NCBI GenBank assembly: GCA_016202645.1
Contig: JACQOF010000022.1
Coordinates: 1 to 35,675, forward strand
Direction: 5' to 3'
DNA length: 35,675 nt
Source: a bacterium
Lineage (GTDB): Bacteria > Lindowbacteria > 2-12-FULL-62-27
Part shown: piece after piece, positions 7,805 to 16,028 of the stretch
Position numbering within the stretch: position 1 is the first letter of the stretch
Layout of the letters: each line of letters opens with the position of its first letter
Program-made: the position numbers and the translations under genes
The notes under the pieces: model-generated
Told to the model about the DNA's origin: nothing
What the model saw: only the letters and a program-made list of their open reading frames with translations
The model's database searches: none

Positions 7805-8236
7805 ATGACTTTCGCGGAAATCCTCCCGCACTTTAACGCTTCGATGAACGCCACGAGCGCCGTGTGTGTCTTGATTGGGGTGTATTTCGTCCGCAGGAAG
7901 AATCTGGAAGCCCACAAGCGCATGATGCTGGCGGCAGTGGCCGCGTCAACGCTGTTTTTGATCGGCTATCTCACCCGTCACGCCCTGACCGGGACCACCC
8001 ACTACGCAGGCCGCCCGGAACTGGAAATCGTCTATCTGTCGATCCTCTACTCCCACATGGCCCTGGCGGCGGTGACGGCGCCGCTGGTGATCCGTGTTCT
8101 GTTTCTCGCCACGCGCGAGCGGATCGAGGAGCACAAGCGACTTGCGCGCTGGACCGTTCCGATCTGGCTGTACGTCTCGATTACCGGCATAGTCGTGTAC
8201 CGGTTTTTGTACCCTCTGCCATTTTTTAGCCATTAG
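7805..8236 (+). CDS. DUF420 membrane protein (CtaM-like)
   Basis: A 143-aa DUF420 protein with four hydrophobic segments. Family landmarks are the early LPHFNASMNATSAVCVLIG segment, HKRMMLAAVAASTLFLIGYLTRH, YLSILYSHMALA and a final helix after HKRLARWTVPIWLYVSITG. DUF420 proteins sit beside cytochrome oxidase genes, and the Staphylococcus/Bacillus homologue CtaM is needed for maturation of heme A-containing oxidases, so a role in aa3 oxidase assembly is likely. It begins six bases after ctaB and is the last gene of the block. A small palindrome starts at its stop codon. Confidence 0.92.
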   Translation: MTFAEILPHFNASMNATSAVCVLIGVYFVRRKNLEAHKRMMLAAVAASTLFLIGYLTRHALTGTTHYAGRPELEIVYLSILYSHMALAAVTAPLVIRVLFLATRERIEEHKRLARWTVPIWLYVSITGIVVYRFLYPLPFFSH

Positions 8237-8273
8237 CTATTAGCTAATAGCCAACAGCAAATTGTTGATTTTT
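8236..8273 (+). terminator. Candidate terminator after the oxidase-assembly block
   Basis: A perfect 16-base palindrome (GCTATTAGCTAATAGC, 8236-8251) overlaps the DUF420 stop codon. It is followed by a CAACA/TGTTG hairpin (8252-8256 with 8263-8267) and a T-run at 8269-8273. Both stems are A+T-rich and short, so intrinsic termination is only possible, not clear. Confidence 0.3.
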
Positions 8274-8466
8274 GCTACAAATAGGTAGAGTCGTGTCACC
8301 CATTGGCTACATTCAACCCATCGTAACCCACAGACCGTCAACGGCAAAACTATTTTAATTGATTCATATTTAGTTTGTTATGGAAAATACCGATAGGAAC
8401 AAGAACCGGGTATCGGTTTTGCTTGGTAAGGGGTAGAAGTGAAATTCAGTAAGCAGGAGGTTCGAA
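8237..8466. other. AT-richer intergenic region
   Basis: This 230-base spacer is noticeably richer in A+T than its surroundings. It holds a perfect 16-base palindrome (8236-8251), a weak terminator-like hairpin (8252-8273), a 7-bp stem (8389-8395 with 8411-8417, loop of 15) followed by TTTT, and the AGGAGG Shine-Dalgarno of the 31-codon gene. No other gene is visible. Confidence 0.5.
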
Positions 8467-8562
8467 ATGACATTGTTAACGGAAGAGAAGTTTTTTGTGG
8501 TGTATTTGGGATTTCTGGCGGTTTTGATGGTTGTCTCCATTTTCTTTGTCGGCGGGGTCTAG
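8467..8562 (+). CDS. 31-aa membrane microprotein
   Basis: A 31-residue open frame, ATG to TAG, with a perfect AGGAGG Shine-Dalgarno (8455-8460) six bases upstream. The peptide has a short polar N-terminus (MTLLTEEKF) and then one continuous hydrophobic segment (about residues 9-31), as expected for a single-pass membrane microprotein. It lies just downstream of the oxidase-assembly block, and small single-helix subunits are common in respiratory complexes, but no homology is recognised. The ribosome site and hydrophobic composition make it more likely real than a chance ORF. Confidence 0.6.
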   Translation: MTLLTEEKFFVVYLGFLAVLMVVSIFFVGGV

Positions 8563-8713
8563 AAGTTGATCTGAGGCTCTTGCCTGCCTGAAGGTTAATC
8601 CCCCACAATATACAAGGTCGAGAAGTACCCTTTGACAGAGAGGGTGTCTTCACGCACATCCAACGTGTGAGGCCGTCACCCAGGGAGCCTTGACCTGTTT
8701 CCGGGCGGTTGTT
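8563..8713. other. Leader region before trpF
   Basis: This 151-base spacer contains a perfect TTGACA at 8632-8637 but no good -10 at standard spacing, and a small ACCCT/AGGGT stem around it. I see no tandem Trp codons, leader peptide or T-box, so there is no sign of classical attenuation. Confidence 0.35.
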
Positions 8714-9388
8714 ATGTTTGGTTGGATGTCTAAAGGTGGGCATTTTCCGAAAGTCAAAATCTGCGGCATCGCGGATCCGGGGAGTCTCCAGGAGATCGTC
8801 AAGCTTGGGATCGACGCGGTGGGGTTTGTCTTTTACAGCGCCTCCCCACGCGCGGTGACCGGGGCGCAGGTGAAGGGTCTGGTCGAGTTCGTCCCGCCGT
8901 TTGTTCATACGGTCGGGGTTTTTGTGGACGAAAAGCCGGCCCACGTGAAGAAAGTCTGCGAGTCGTGCAGTCTTTCCTACATCCAGCTGCACGGCGCCGA
9001 GACTCCGGAGTATTGCGAGGCTTTTCCGAAGAACCGCCTGATCAAGGCGTTTCGGGTGAAGCCTGGGTTTGATCCCGAGACAGTCCGGAAGTATCTCCCG
9101 CGGGTGGCCGCGATTCTCATCGATTCCGCCGAATCGGGCATTGAATTTGACTGGGACGTCGCGCGCCGGGTCCGGCAAATCGCGGCGGATGTCCCGCTCA
9201 TTCTGGCGGGCGGTCTCACGGCCGACAACGTCGAGGAGGCGGTCCGCGCGGTCCAGCCCTACGCGATTGACGTTTCCTCCGGGGTCGAGACGGCCCCGGG
9301 CGTCAAGAACGCCGCCAAGGTCCAGGAACTTCTCCAGCGTCTTTCATCCCTCTTCGGACCATCGGCCCTCAGCCAGATTTCAGCTTGA
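8714..9388 (+). CDS. trpF: Phosphoribosylanthranilate isomerase
   Basis: TIM-barrel enzyme that converts N-(5'-phosphoribosyl)anthranilate to CdRP in tryptophan synthesis; 224 aa from the ATG at 8714. Catalytic Cys17 sits in VKICGI and the general acid Asp137 in ILIDSAESG. The phosphate loops SGIEFDW and [10 protein letters not shown]...DVSSGVE are all in place. The exact start is uncertain: ATG 8714, ATG 8726 and an upstream TTG at 8690 are in frame, and the conserved part begins about 12 residues after the first. Its TGA overlaps the TTG of trpB. trpE, trpG, trpD and trpC are not in the window. Confidence 0.95.
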   Translation: MFGWMSKGGHFPKVKICGIADPGSLQEIVKLGIDAVGFVFYSASPRAVTGAQVKGLVEFVPPFVHTVGVFVDEKPAHVKKVCESCSLSYIQLHGAETPEYCEAFPKNRLIKAFRVKPGFDPETVRKYLPRVAAILIDSAESGIEFDWDVARRVRQIAADVPLILAGGLTADNVEEAVRAVQPYAIDVSSGVETAPGVKNAAKVQELLQRLSSLFGPSALSQISA

Positions 9389-10557
9389 AATCCCTTCCTG
9401 ACGCCCGCGGTTATTTCGGGCCGTTCGGCGGCAAGTTTGTCCCGGAGACTTTGATGGCACAGCTGGGGGACCTCGAGGCCGGGTACCGCCGAGTCCGTCG
9501 AGACCGAGGATTCACCCGGGAGCTGGCGGTCCTTCAGCGGGAATACGCCGGCCGTCCAACCCCGCTTTATTTTGCGGAGCGTCTTTCGGCAGAGAGCGGC
9601 GCGCGGGTGTATCTGAAGCGGGAAGATCTGTGCCACACCGGCGCGCACAAAATCAACAACTGTCTCGGACAGGCGCTTCTGGCGCGGCGGCTTGGCAAGC
9701 GCCGGATCATTGCGGAGACCGGCGCGGGCCAGCACGGCGTGGCGACGGCGACGGTGGCGGCCAAGTTCGGGTTGGACTGCGTCATTTACATGGGGTCGAA
9801 GGACGTCGAGCGTCAGGCGCAGAATGTTTTTCGGATGAAGCTTCTGGGCGCGGAGGTCCGGGAGGTCAAGTCCGGAACGCAGACCCTGAAGGACGCGATG
9901 AACGAGGCCCTCCGGGACTGGGTGACGAACGTCGAGACGACGTATTACCTCATCGGTTCAGTCGCCGGTCCCCATCCCTATCCGATGATCGTCCGGGATT
10001 TTCAGTCAGTGATCGGGTTTGAGGCGCGGCGGCAGGTCAAGCCGGTTGCCGCGAAAGGCCCGCGGGCCATCTACGCGTGCGTCGGCGGCGGGTCGAACGC
10101 GATGGGAATTTTTTATGCCTTCATCCCCACCCGCGCGGAACTCATCGGCGTCGAAGCCGGCGGCACGGGATCGAGGCCGGGGCGGCACTCGGCAAGTCTC
10201 ACGCGCGGCCGCGCGGGCATCCTGCACGGATCTCTCACGAAACTTCTGTCCGCGCCGGACGGCAACGTCTCGCCGGTGCATTCCATCGCCGCGGGCCTGG
10301 ATTATCCGGGCGTCGGGCCGGAACACGCGTATCTTCAGAGATCAGGCCGCGCCCGGTATATATCGGTGACCGATCGCGAGGCCCTCGCGGCGTTTCACCG
10401 GCTGACGAAACTGGAGGGGATCCCGCCCGCTTTTGAAAGCGCGCACGCGGTCGCCGGTTTTCTGAAGGAGCGCCGCCGCTACCGCAAATCCGACGTGGTC
10501 CTCATCAATGTGTCCGGGCGCGGGGACAAGGACATCCCGCGGCTTTTCGAAAAATGA
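9385..10557 (+). CDS. trpB: Tryptophan synthase beta chain
   Basis: PLP enzyme joining indole and serine to form tryptophan, 390 aa, typical TrpB1 length. Lys89 in HTGAHKINN is the PLP Schiff-base lysine. [30 protein letters not shown] (phosphate-binding loop) and the C-terminal [16 protein letters not shown] are canonical. The start is the TTG at 9385, overlapping trpF's stop as TTGA; the next Met is 23 residues on, past conserved residues. It is followed by trpA with an ATGA overlap, so the two subunits of the complex are translationally coupled. Confidence 0.97.
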   Translation: MKSLPDARGYFGPFGGKFVPETLMAQLGDLEAGYRRVRRDRGFTRELAVLQREYAGRPTPLYFAERLSAESGARVYLKREDLCHTGAHKINNCLGQALLARRLGKRRIIAETGAGQHGVATATVAAKFGLDCVIYMGSKDVERQAQNVFRMKLLGAEVREVKSGTQTLKDAMNEALRDWVTNVETTYYLIGSVAGPHPYPMIVRDFQSVIGFEARRQVKPVAAKGPRAIYACVGGGSNAMGIFYAFIPTRAELIGVEAGGTGSRPGRHSASLTRGRAGILHGSLTKLLSAPDGNVSPVHSIAAGLDYPGVGPEHAYLQRSGRARYISVTDREALAAFHRLTKLEGIPPAFESAHAVAGFLKERRRYRKSDVVLINVSGRGDKDIPRLFEK

Positions 10558-11294
10558 AAAAAAATCTGGTGGTGTATCTCACGGCCGGGTATCCGTCCGC
10601 GGGGATGTTCCTGAAGGCCGCCGAGGTCGCGTGGGACGAAGGCGTGGATCTTCTGGAAGTCGGCCTGCCGTTTTCGGATCCGATCGCGGATGGCCCGGTG
10701 ATCCAGGCGGCGTCCCAGAGGGCGATCCGGTCCGGCGTCGATTTCGACCGGACGATGAGCCTGGCCCGGCGGCTTCCGCCGCATCTGGCGCGCGTTCTCA
10801 TGACCTACTCCAATCCGCTGTTTGTGCGGGGCTGGCCGCTGGCGTTTTCAGAAATCTCCCGCGCCGGATTTTCCGGGTGTGTTTTGCCGGACGTGCCGGT
10901 TGAGGAGCTGCTGCCGCTGATTTCATTTTTGCCGGAGAATTTTTATCTCACCCCGTTCGCCGCGCCAACCACGACCGGCGACCGCCTCAACCTGTACGCA
11001 ACCGCCGCCCGAGGCGGCGCGTTTATTTATCTGGTCAGCCTCCGGGGCATCACGGGCGCGGCTCTTGGCGGGGCCGCGCAGTCGGCGGAACTCGAACGGC
11101 TCATCTCGGGACTTCGACGCGTGACCCACGCGCCGATTTACGTCGGATTCGGCGTTCAGACCGGCCGCGACGCCGCGCGTCTGGCGGCCCACGCCGACGG
11201 CGTGATTGTCGGCACCGCCGCGCTGAGGGCGCTGGCGCTGGGGATAAAGCCGTTCGCGCGGCTCCTTCGGGAACTGCGGACGGCGTTGTTTTAA
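10554..11294 (+). CDS. trpA: Tryptophan synthase alpha chain
   Basis: TIM-barrel subunit that cleaves indole-3-glycerol phosphate and channels indole to TrpB. It has 246 aa, somewhat short against about 265, because the N-terminus is trimmed. The catalytic pair is Glu35 and Asp46 in [33 protein letters not shown] and [13 protein letters not shown] are the conserved later loops. The ATG overlaps the trpB stop (ATGA). A large perfect hairpin begins 13 bases after its stop. In many Desulfobacterota-like genomes accD follows trpA directly; here a hydrolase gene intervenes. Confidence 0.97.
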   Translation: MKKNLVVYLTAGYPSAGMFLKAAEVAWDEGVDLLEVGLPFSDPIADGPVIQAASQRAIRSGVDFDRTMSLARRLPPHLARVLMTYSNPLFVRGWPLAFSEISRAGFSGCVLPDVPVEELLPLISFLPENFYLTPFAAPTTTGDRLNLYATAARGGAFIYLVSLRGITGAALGGAAQSAELERLISGLRRVTHAPIYVGFGVQTGRDAARLAAHADGVIVGTAALRALALGIKPFARLLRELRTALF

Positions 11295-11306
11295 AGACAT
11301 GATAAA

Positions 11307-11375
11307 AGAAAAGGGGACGGTTCTAATTTATCAGGTTGATGTTCAATCAGATAAATTAGAACCGTCCCCTTTTCT
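11307..11375. repeat. REP/MITE-like palindrome, 26-bp perfect arms
   Basis: A perfect 26-base inverted repeat (11307-11332 with 11350-11375) surrounds a 17-base loop that can itself pair (TTGA/TCAA). The arm contains AAAAGGGGACGGTTCTAATT, a sequence I recognise from palindromes that accompany REP-associated tyrosine transposases (RAYT, IS200-like) in many genomes. No transposase is present here. It lies between trpA and the hydrolase gene; as RNA it would form a very stable stem ending in CCCCTTTTC and could attenuate or terminate transcription. Confidence 0.85.
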
Positions 11376-11376
11376 C

Positions 11377-12657
11377 ATGGATATCGGTCTCAGGTTGATC
11401 TTGGGCATGGTTTGGGTGCTGGCGGCGTGGGGTTCTGGTTACGCGGAGCGAATTACCTTCAAGAGCGGCGAAGAAATTCTTTCGGCCGAGTTGTTCCTGC
11501 CCACCGGAGAAAAATATGTACAACCGTATCCGGGCCTGATCGCTATCCATGAGTGGTGGGGATTGAACGATCAGGTTCGCGGCGAGGCACGGCGGCTTGC
11601 GGATGAAGGATTCGCGGTCCTGGCGGTCGATCTCTACCGCGGCCGGGTTGCGACCGAATCCGAGGAAGCCCATGAACTCATGCGGGGCCTGCCGGAAGAT
11701 CGCGCGCTCGGCGATCTAAAAGCCGCCTTTAAATATCTGGCCGGCCGGCCCGATGTCTGGTCCGACCGGATCGGATCGATCGGCTGGTGCATGGGCGGCG
11801 GGTATTCGCTGGCGCTGGCCGCCGAGGAGCCGGACCTGCGCGCGAGTGTGATCTATTATGGGCGGCTCATCACGGATGGAGCGCGGCTGGCGAACATCAA
11901 GGCCAACGTTTATGGATTTTTCGGAGAAGTCGACCGGGGCATTCCGCCGGAATCGGTCCGGGAGTTCGAGCGGAACCTGACGGCTGCGCGTGGAGCCGGG
12001 CCATCGGTCAAAATTGAATTGTATCCCGGCGCCGGACATGCTTTCGCCAACAAAAGCCGGCCCTCCTATAACGCCGAGGCGGCGGCCGACGCTTGGACAA
12101 AAACGGTGCGGTACTTGAAGGAGGATCTGGACGACGTCGTCATGCGGGTTCGCAAGGACCATCAATACGGACGCTTGACCGACACTGATCTTCGCGACAT
12201 GCCCGGCCGTCTTCTGGTGTACACCCTCTGGGCCGAAAACGACGGCAACTGCGCGCCGGATTCCGTCGAGATCATCGATTATCTGGACACCGGCGTCGCT
12301 GCCGAATTTCAGCCGTCCGGAACCTACGGCGATTTGTTCACCGACAGCCGAATGCCGGATTGGGGCGCGACGTTTGATGTCGGCGTTGAATACTCGACGC
12401 GGGATGATTCGACGGTTTTCCTTCCGGTGACGCGCTCGACCCCCGAAGCAGACATCGGGGCGCTCCGGTGGCAGTTTCACTTCACCGGCGGCGACACGTC
12501 GGGCCTGGGCCACTGCGGAAATTCCAATCCCTTCCTGGCGCCCGACAACCGCAACGACGACCGCCGCGTTCTGGACGGGTTCGACACGTCATTTGGCGCG
12601 CCCGCTGACGCGGACGCCGCCTACGTGCGGTTTGCCGTGCGAGTGAGATTGGACTAA
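11377..12657 (+). CDS. Exported dienelactone hydrolase-like protein, extended
   Basis: Alpha/beta hydrolase of the dienelactone hydrolase family, 426 aa from the ATG at 11377. Residues about 1-26 form a signal peptide (LRLILGMVWVLAAWGSG). Residues 30-250 carry the DLH fold with the Cys-Asp-His triad: Cys in SIGWCMGGG, Asp in FFGEVDRG and His in PGAGHAFAN; HEWWGL near the front is also typical. Residues from about 270 to the end are an extra 150-aa beta-rich domain (LLVYTLWAENDGNCAPDSVEIIDYL) resembling exported DUF11-type repeats. An ATG at 11299 is in frame through the hairpin, but the signal peptide favours 11377. It interrupts the usual trpA-accD linkage. Confidence 0.85.
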   Translation: MDIGLRLILGMVWVLAAWGSGYAERITFKSGEEILSAELFLPTGEKYVQPYPGLIAIHEWWGLNDQVRGEARRLADEGFAVLAVDLYRGRVATESEEAHELMRGLPEDRALGDLKAAFKYLAGRPDVWSDRIGSIGWCMGGGYSLALAAEEPDLRASVIYYGRLITDGARLANIKANVYGFFGEVDRGIPPESVREFERNLTAARGAGPSVKIELYPGAGHAFANKSRPSYNAEAAADAWTKTVRYLKEDLDDVVMRVRKDHQYGRLTDTDLRDMPGRLLVYTLWAENDGNCAPDSVEIIDYLDTGVAAEFQPSGTYGDLFTDSRMPDWGATFDVGVEYSTRDDSTVFLPVTRSTPEADIGALRWQFHFTGGDTSGLGHCGNSNPFLAPDNRNDDRRVLDGFDTSFGAPADADAAYVRFAVRVRLD

Positions 12658-12664
12658 ACATCTC

Positions 12665-13498
12665 ATGGCCTGGTTTAAGAAACACCAGTACACCGTCATC
12701 AAGAACGTGGCGGGAGCGCCGGAGGTCAAGAAAGGCGAGGAAGCTCTCTGGGAGGCGTGTCCGAACTGCAAGGAACTGGCGTTGACGGAAATTCTGGTGA
12801 AAGCTTTTCGCGTGTGTCCGCACTGTTCGTATCACATGCGTCTCTCGGCTGATGAGCGGGTCCAGATGCTGGCGGACCCGGGAACCTTCGAGCCCTTTTT
12901 CATGGACGTCCGTCCGTCCAATCCTCTGAATTTTCCGGCGTATGACGAAAAGATATCGGGGGACAGCGCCAAAAAGGAGGCGATTTTGACCGGGATGTGC
13001 AGTCTCGACGGCGAGCCGATCGCCGTCGGCGCGATGGATTTCGGGTTTATGGGAGGCAGTATGGGCGCCGTCGTGGGCGAGCGCATCGCGCGGCTGTTCG
13101 AACTGGCCGCGGCACGGCAGATCCCGGTTCTCATCGCCACGTCATCCGGCGGCGCGCGGATGCAGGAGGGGATTTTGTCCTTGATGCAGATGGCGAAAAC
13201 CGCCTCGGCTGTCGGCGCATTCCGCCGCGCCTGCCGACGGCCCTATGTGTCCCTCCTGTGCGATCCGACCACCGGCGGCACGACCGCGTCGTTCGCGATG
13301 CTGGGGGACATTCTCATCGGCGAGACCGGCGCACTGATCGGATTCGCGGGCCCGAGGGTCATCGAGCAGACCATCCGTCAGAAACTTCCGGCGGGATTTC
13401 AACGTTCAGAATTTCTGCTGGAACACGGATTCCTCGACATGGTCATCTCCCGAAAGGATCTCCGGCCGACCCTCGCCAAAATTTTCAAATGGGTTTGA
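12665..13498 (+). CDS. accD: Acetyl-CoA carboxylase carboxyltransferase subunit beta
   Basis: Beta subunit of the carboxyltransferase half of acetyl-CoA carboxylase, 277 aa, which with AccA transfers CO2 from biotin to acetyl-CoA for fatty acid synthesis. The N-terminal four-Cys zinc finger (CPNC...CPHC, residues about 38-58) and the crotonase-like core are clear: FMGGSMGAVVGERI, ATSSGGARMQEGILSLMQMAK and PTTGGTTASFAMLGDI. It begins seven bases after the hydrolase stop and overlaps the folC start. Its order ahead of folC is a widespread conserved pair. Confidence 0.97.
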   Translation: MAWFKKHQYTVIKNVAGAPEVKKGEEALWEACPNCKELALTEILVKAFRVCPHCSYHMRLSADERVQMLADPGTFEPFFMDVRPSNPLNFPAYDEKISGDSAKKEAILTGMCSLDGEPIAVGAMDFGFMGGSMGAVVGERIARLFELAAARQIPVLIATSSGGARMQEGILSLMQMAKTASAVGAFRRACRRPYVSLLCDPTTGGTTASFAMLGDILIGETGALIGFAGPRVIEQTIRQKLPAGFQRSEFLLEHGFLDMVISRKDLRPTLAKIFKWV

Positions 13499-14700
13499 AT
13501 CCAGCGGAGAGATATCTCTCCGGCCTCGCCAAGTCCGGCATCCGGCCGTCTCTGGAACGGATTGCCTCGGCGCTGGAGGCGTTCGGCCGCCCGGACCGCG
13601 CCTGTCCGGTGGCTCTGGTGGCCGGGACGAACGGCAAGGGCACCTGCGCCAAGGCTCTTGCCGAGATTCTTCGCGCCCACGGCCTGCGTACGGGTCTTTA
13701 TCTTTCTCCGCACCTCATGTCCTATCCCGAACGATACGAAATCTCCGGCCGCCGGCTCAGTCCGCGGGCATTCGAATCGGCGGTCTTCCGGCAGAGGCGG
13801 CTTCTTACCGATCTGCGGATTACGCTCACCGAATTCGAATTTCTGACGCTGATGGCCTGGCGCCTCTTCGCCGCCGCCCGCGTCGATTTTGCCGTGGCGG
13901 AAGTCGGCATGGGCGGCCGGTGGGACGCGACGAACGCGGCGGAGCCTTCCTGGTCCATTCTCACCGGCGTCGGGATCGATCATGTGGAATTTCTTGGAAC
14001 GACGGACCGGGCCATCGCCGCGGACAAGGCCTGCATCGCGCGCAAGGATCGTCCTCTCCTGGTCGGACCGGTCAGGCCCGCGGTCCGCGCGGTCATCGCG
14101 CGTGTCGCGGATCGGATCGGCGCGCGCGCGGTGTTTCCGCCGCACGAACGCCGCGGATGGATACTGCCTCTGCCGAAAGATATCTTCGGCGCGGACTACG
14201 ATCTTGCGGTCGCGGCCTCCCGGATGATTCTGTCCCGCGCGTTTCGGTCTGACCGGGCGCAGGCAGGCCTTCAGCGGTCGGCCCTTCCCGGCCGGTTTCA
14301 GCAGAAGCATCTTCGAAACCGCCGGATCCTTCTGGACGTTGCCCATAACGGCCAGGCCCTCGACTCCCTGTTCTCCGCCGTCCGGCGCCGCCTGCGGCCC
14401 CGCCGGCTTCAGATTCTGCTGGGCATGCAGAGACAGAAACGGGGCGAGGAAAAAATTCTGCCCTACCTTCGGCCCGAGGACCGGATCCGGCTGGTGAAGC
14501 TCGATACGGAAAGGTCAAAACCTCCATCGATCTGGAAACCTTTCATCGCCACCGCCCGAGCGCGTCGCTTGCCGATTGACCCGCCGAATCGGATGCGGAA
14601 CGTTTTATCCGAAGCTCTGGAAACATCCGGGCCGGAGGATTTGGTGGTTGTGACCGGATCATTTTACACCGTCCGCGAGGCGGTTCGGCTGTGCGGCTGA
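13489..14700 (+). CDS. folC: Folylpolyglutamate/dihydrofolate synthase
   Basis: Mur-ligase-family enzyme that adds glutamate to dihydropteroate or folate, 403 aa. The P-loop GTNGKGT is at residues 46-52, with LSPHLMSYPERYEI, VAEVGMGGRWDATN and TGVGIDHVEFLG downstream. The C-terminal domain has DVAHNGQAL (the usual motif is DGAHNP) and VVTGSFYTVREA. The middle stretch after residue 220 is short and lacks the usual G-x-H-Q-x-x-N, reading FGADYDLAVAA instead, so the enzyme is divergent. The start is the ATG at 13489 (10-base overlap with accD); a TTG at 13495 would give the TTGA overlap seen elsewhere in this window. Confidence 0.93.
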   Translation: MGLNPAERYLSGLAKSGIRPSLERIASALEAFGRPDRACPVALVAGTNGKGTCAKALAEILRAHGLRTGLYLSPHLMSYPERYEISGRRLSPRAFESAVFRQRRLLTDLRITLTEFEFLTLMAWRLFAAARVDFAVAEVGMGGRWDATNAAEPSWSILTGVGIDHVEFLGTTDRAIAADKACIARKDRPLLVGPVRPAVRAVIARVADRIGARAVFPPHERRGWILPLPKDIFGADYDLAVAASRMILSRAFRSDRAQAGLQRSALPGRFQQKHLRNRRILLDVAHNGQALDSLFSAVRRRLRPRRLQILLGMQRQKRGEEKILPYLRPEDRIRLVKLDTERSKPPSIWKPFIATARARRLPIDPPNRMRNVLSEALETSGPEDLVVVTGSFYTVREAVRLCG

Positions 14701-16028
14701 CGTCGGTTGCGGCGGTCGCTTTTTTTCTGCTGTCGGCGCCGGGGTCATCCGCAGCCCCGCCGGAAACAGTTTTCCCTCTGATCGAAGCCGGGAAATACGA
14801 CAAGGCTGAGGCGATTTTGCGGGAGCGAATTGGAGAGTCGCGTGCAGCGGAATTTTTTCCCGATCTTCTGGCCCTGGGATTTGTTCTCATGAAGCAGGCC
14901 CGTCCCGCCGAGGCCCGGGAAGTGATCCGCTCGCTCGAGGAAGACGAAGTCTGGTCCAAAGAAGCGGCCTTTCTTGTTCAGACTTTTTTCTCCTCAGCCG
15001 CGCTCGCCGCGCCGCCGCCCGCTCCTGTCGCGATGACCGTCCCGCCCCAACCGGGGCCGTTCGTCCGGATATGGATCGGCAGTGGGACTCAGTTGCGAAT
15101 CGGCCGGGACAAGTTCAGGCTGTCGGGCCGGGGGATTCTCAAAAACGGCCGGGCGGTCTCATCGCCCTTCGAATTGCCGCCCGGCACGCCCTACCTGGGC
15201 CGCACGTACCGCGGGAAACTGGAGGTGACCGTTTCGCGCGGCCGGCTGGTCATCGTCAATACGCTGACGTTGGAAGATTATCTCTACGGCGTGGTCCGCA
15301 ACGAGATCGCTCCGAACTGGAACGTTGAAGCCCTTAAAGCCCAGGCGATCGCGTCCCGGACGTACGCGCTTCGACGGATGGGTCTTTCCGAAAATGGCGC
15401 GCCGCTCTCGGCGGACGTATCGATCCAGGTTTACCGGGGGATCGAATCGGAGGATTCGCGGGTCACGGCGGCGATCGACGAGACGCGCGGGCTGGTGCTG
15501 GTGAACGACGATGAACTGATCGAAGCCGTCTTTCACGCGGAATCGGGCGGCCGGACCGAATCGTCGGGAGATCTCTGGGGCCGAACTCGTTCTTATCTCG
15601 TCTCGAAATCCGATCCCTACGCCGGAGAATCTCCGAGAGCGGTCTGGGCCGCGGAATTTTCAGAGGAGGAAATCCTGCGGGCCCTGTCGAAGAAGGACAG
15701 GGCCGGGATCGGCCGGATCAAGGACGTGCGGATAACCGAGAAGACCGCCGGCGATCGCGTCAAGACATTACGGATATCCGGCACGAGCGGAGGTGTTGAC
15801 CTGCCCGCCGGAAAATTCCGCCTGCAGATCGGCCCGGACCGGCTCAGGTCCCTGCTCTGGACCCGGATGGACTATGGCGGCCGGAAACTTCGCATCGAAG
15901 GCCGCGGCTGGGGGCACGGAGTGGGACTGCCGCAGTGGAGCGCCCGATACGCGGCGGAGCAGGGACTGACGGCGGCGGAAATACTGGCCTACTACTATGC
16001 GGGAACCCGAATTGTCCGAAAATACTGA
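14691..16028 (+). CDS. SpoIID/LytB domain protein
   Basis: A 445-aa exported protein with a signal peptide at about 1-21 (VAAVAFFLLSAPGSSA) starting from GTG at 14691. A TPR-like helical stretch spans residues 25-95. Residues about 120-200 form a beta-rich linker, and the SpoIID domain follows: YLYGVVRNEIAPNWNVEALKAQAIASRTYAL, FHAESGGRTESSGDLWG and terminal GRGWGHGVGLPQWSARYAAEQG. SpoIID homologues are lytic transglycosylases acting on denuded peptidoglycan; in non-sporulating Gram-negatives the role is cell-wall remodelling. The gene overlaps folC by ten bases and the next gene by 32. Confidence 0.93.
   Translation: MRLTSVAAVAFFLLSAPGSSAAPPETVFPLIEAGKYDKAEAILRERIGESRAAEFFPDLLALGFVLMKQARPAEAREVIRSLEEDEVWSKEAAFLVQTFFSSAALAAPPPAPVAMTVPPQPGPFVRIWIGSGTQLRIGRDKFRLSGRGILKNGRAVSSPFELPPGTPYLGRTYRGKLEVTVSRGRLVIVNTLTLEDYLYGVVRNEIAPNWNVEALKAQAIASRTYALRRMGLSENGAPLSADVSIQVYRGIESEDSRVTAAIDETRGLVLVNDDELIEAVFHAESGGRTESSGDLWGRTRSYLVSKSDPYAGESPRAVWAAEFSEEEILRALSKKDRAGIGRIKDVRITEKTAGDRVKTLRISGTSGGVDLPAGKFRLQIGPDRLRSLLWTRMDYGGRKLRIEGRGWGHGVGLPQWSARYAAEQGLTAAEILAYYYAGTRIVRKY

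Noticed and set aside
8632-8713. Tryptophan attenuator or T-box before trpF
   Set aside because: There is no leader peptide with tandem Trp codons, no alternating hairpins and no T-box consensus; the TTGACA there has no matching -10.
11307-11375. A full insertion sequence
   Set aside because: Only a palindrome is present; no transposase frame lies within or next to it.
13489-14700. folC as a pseudogene because of its altered central motif and DVAHNG
   Set aside because: The frame is intact, the P-loop and C-terminal GSFYTVREA motif are present and the gene is coupled to its neighbours; divergence is the simpler reading.
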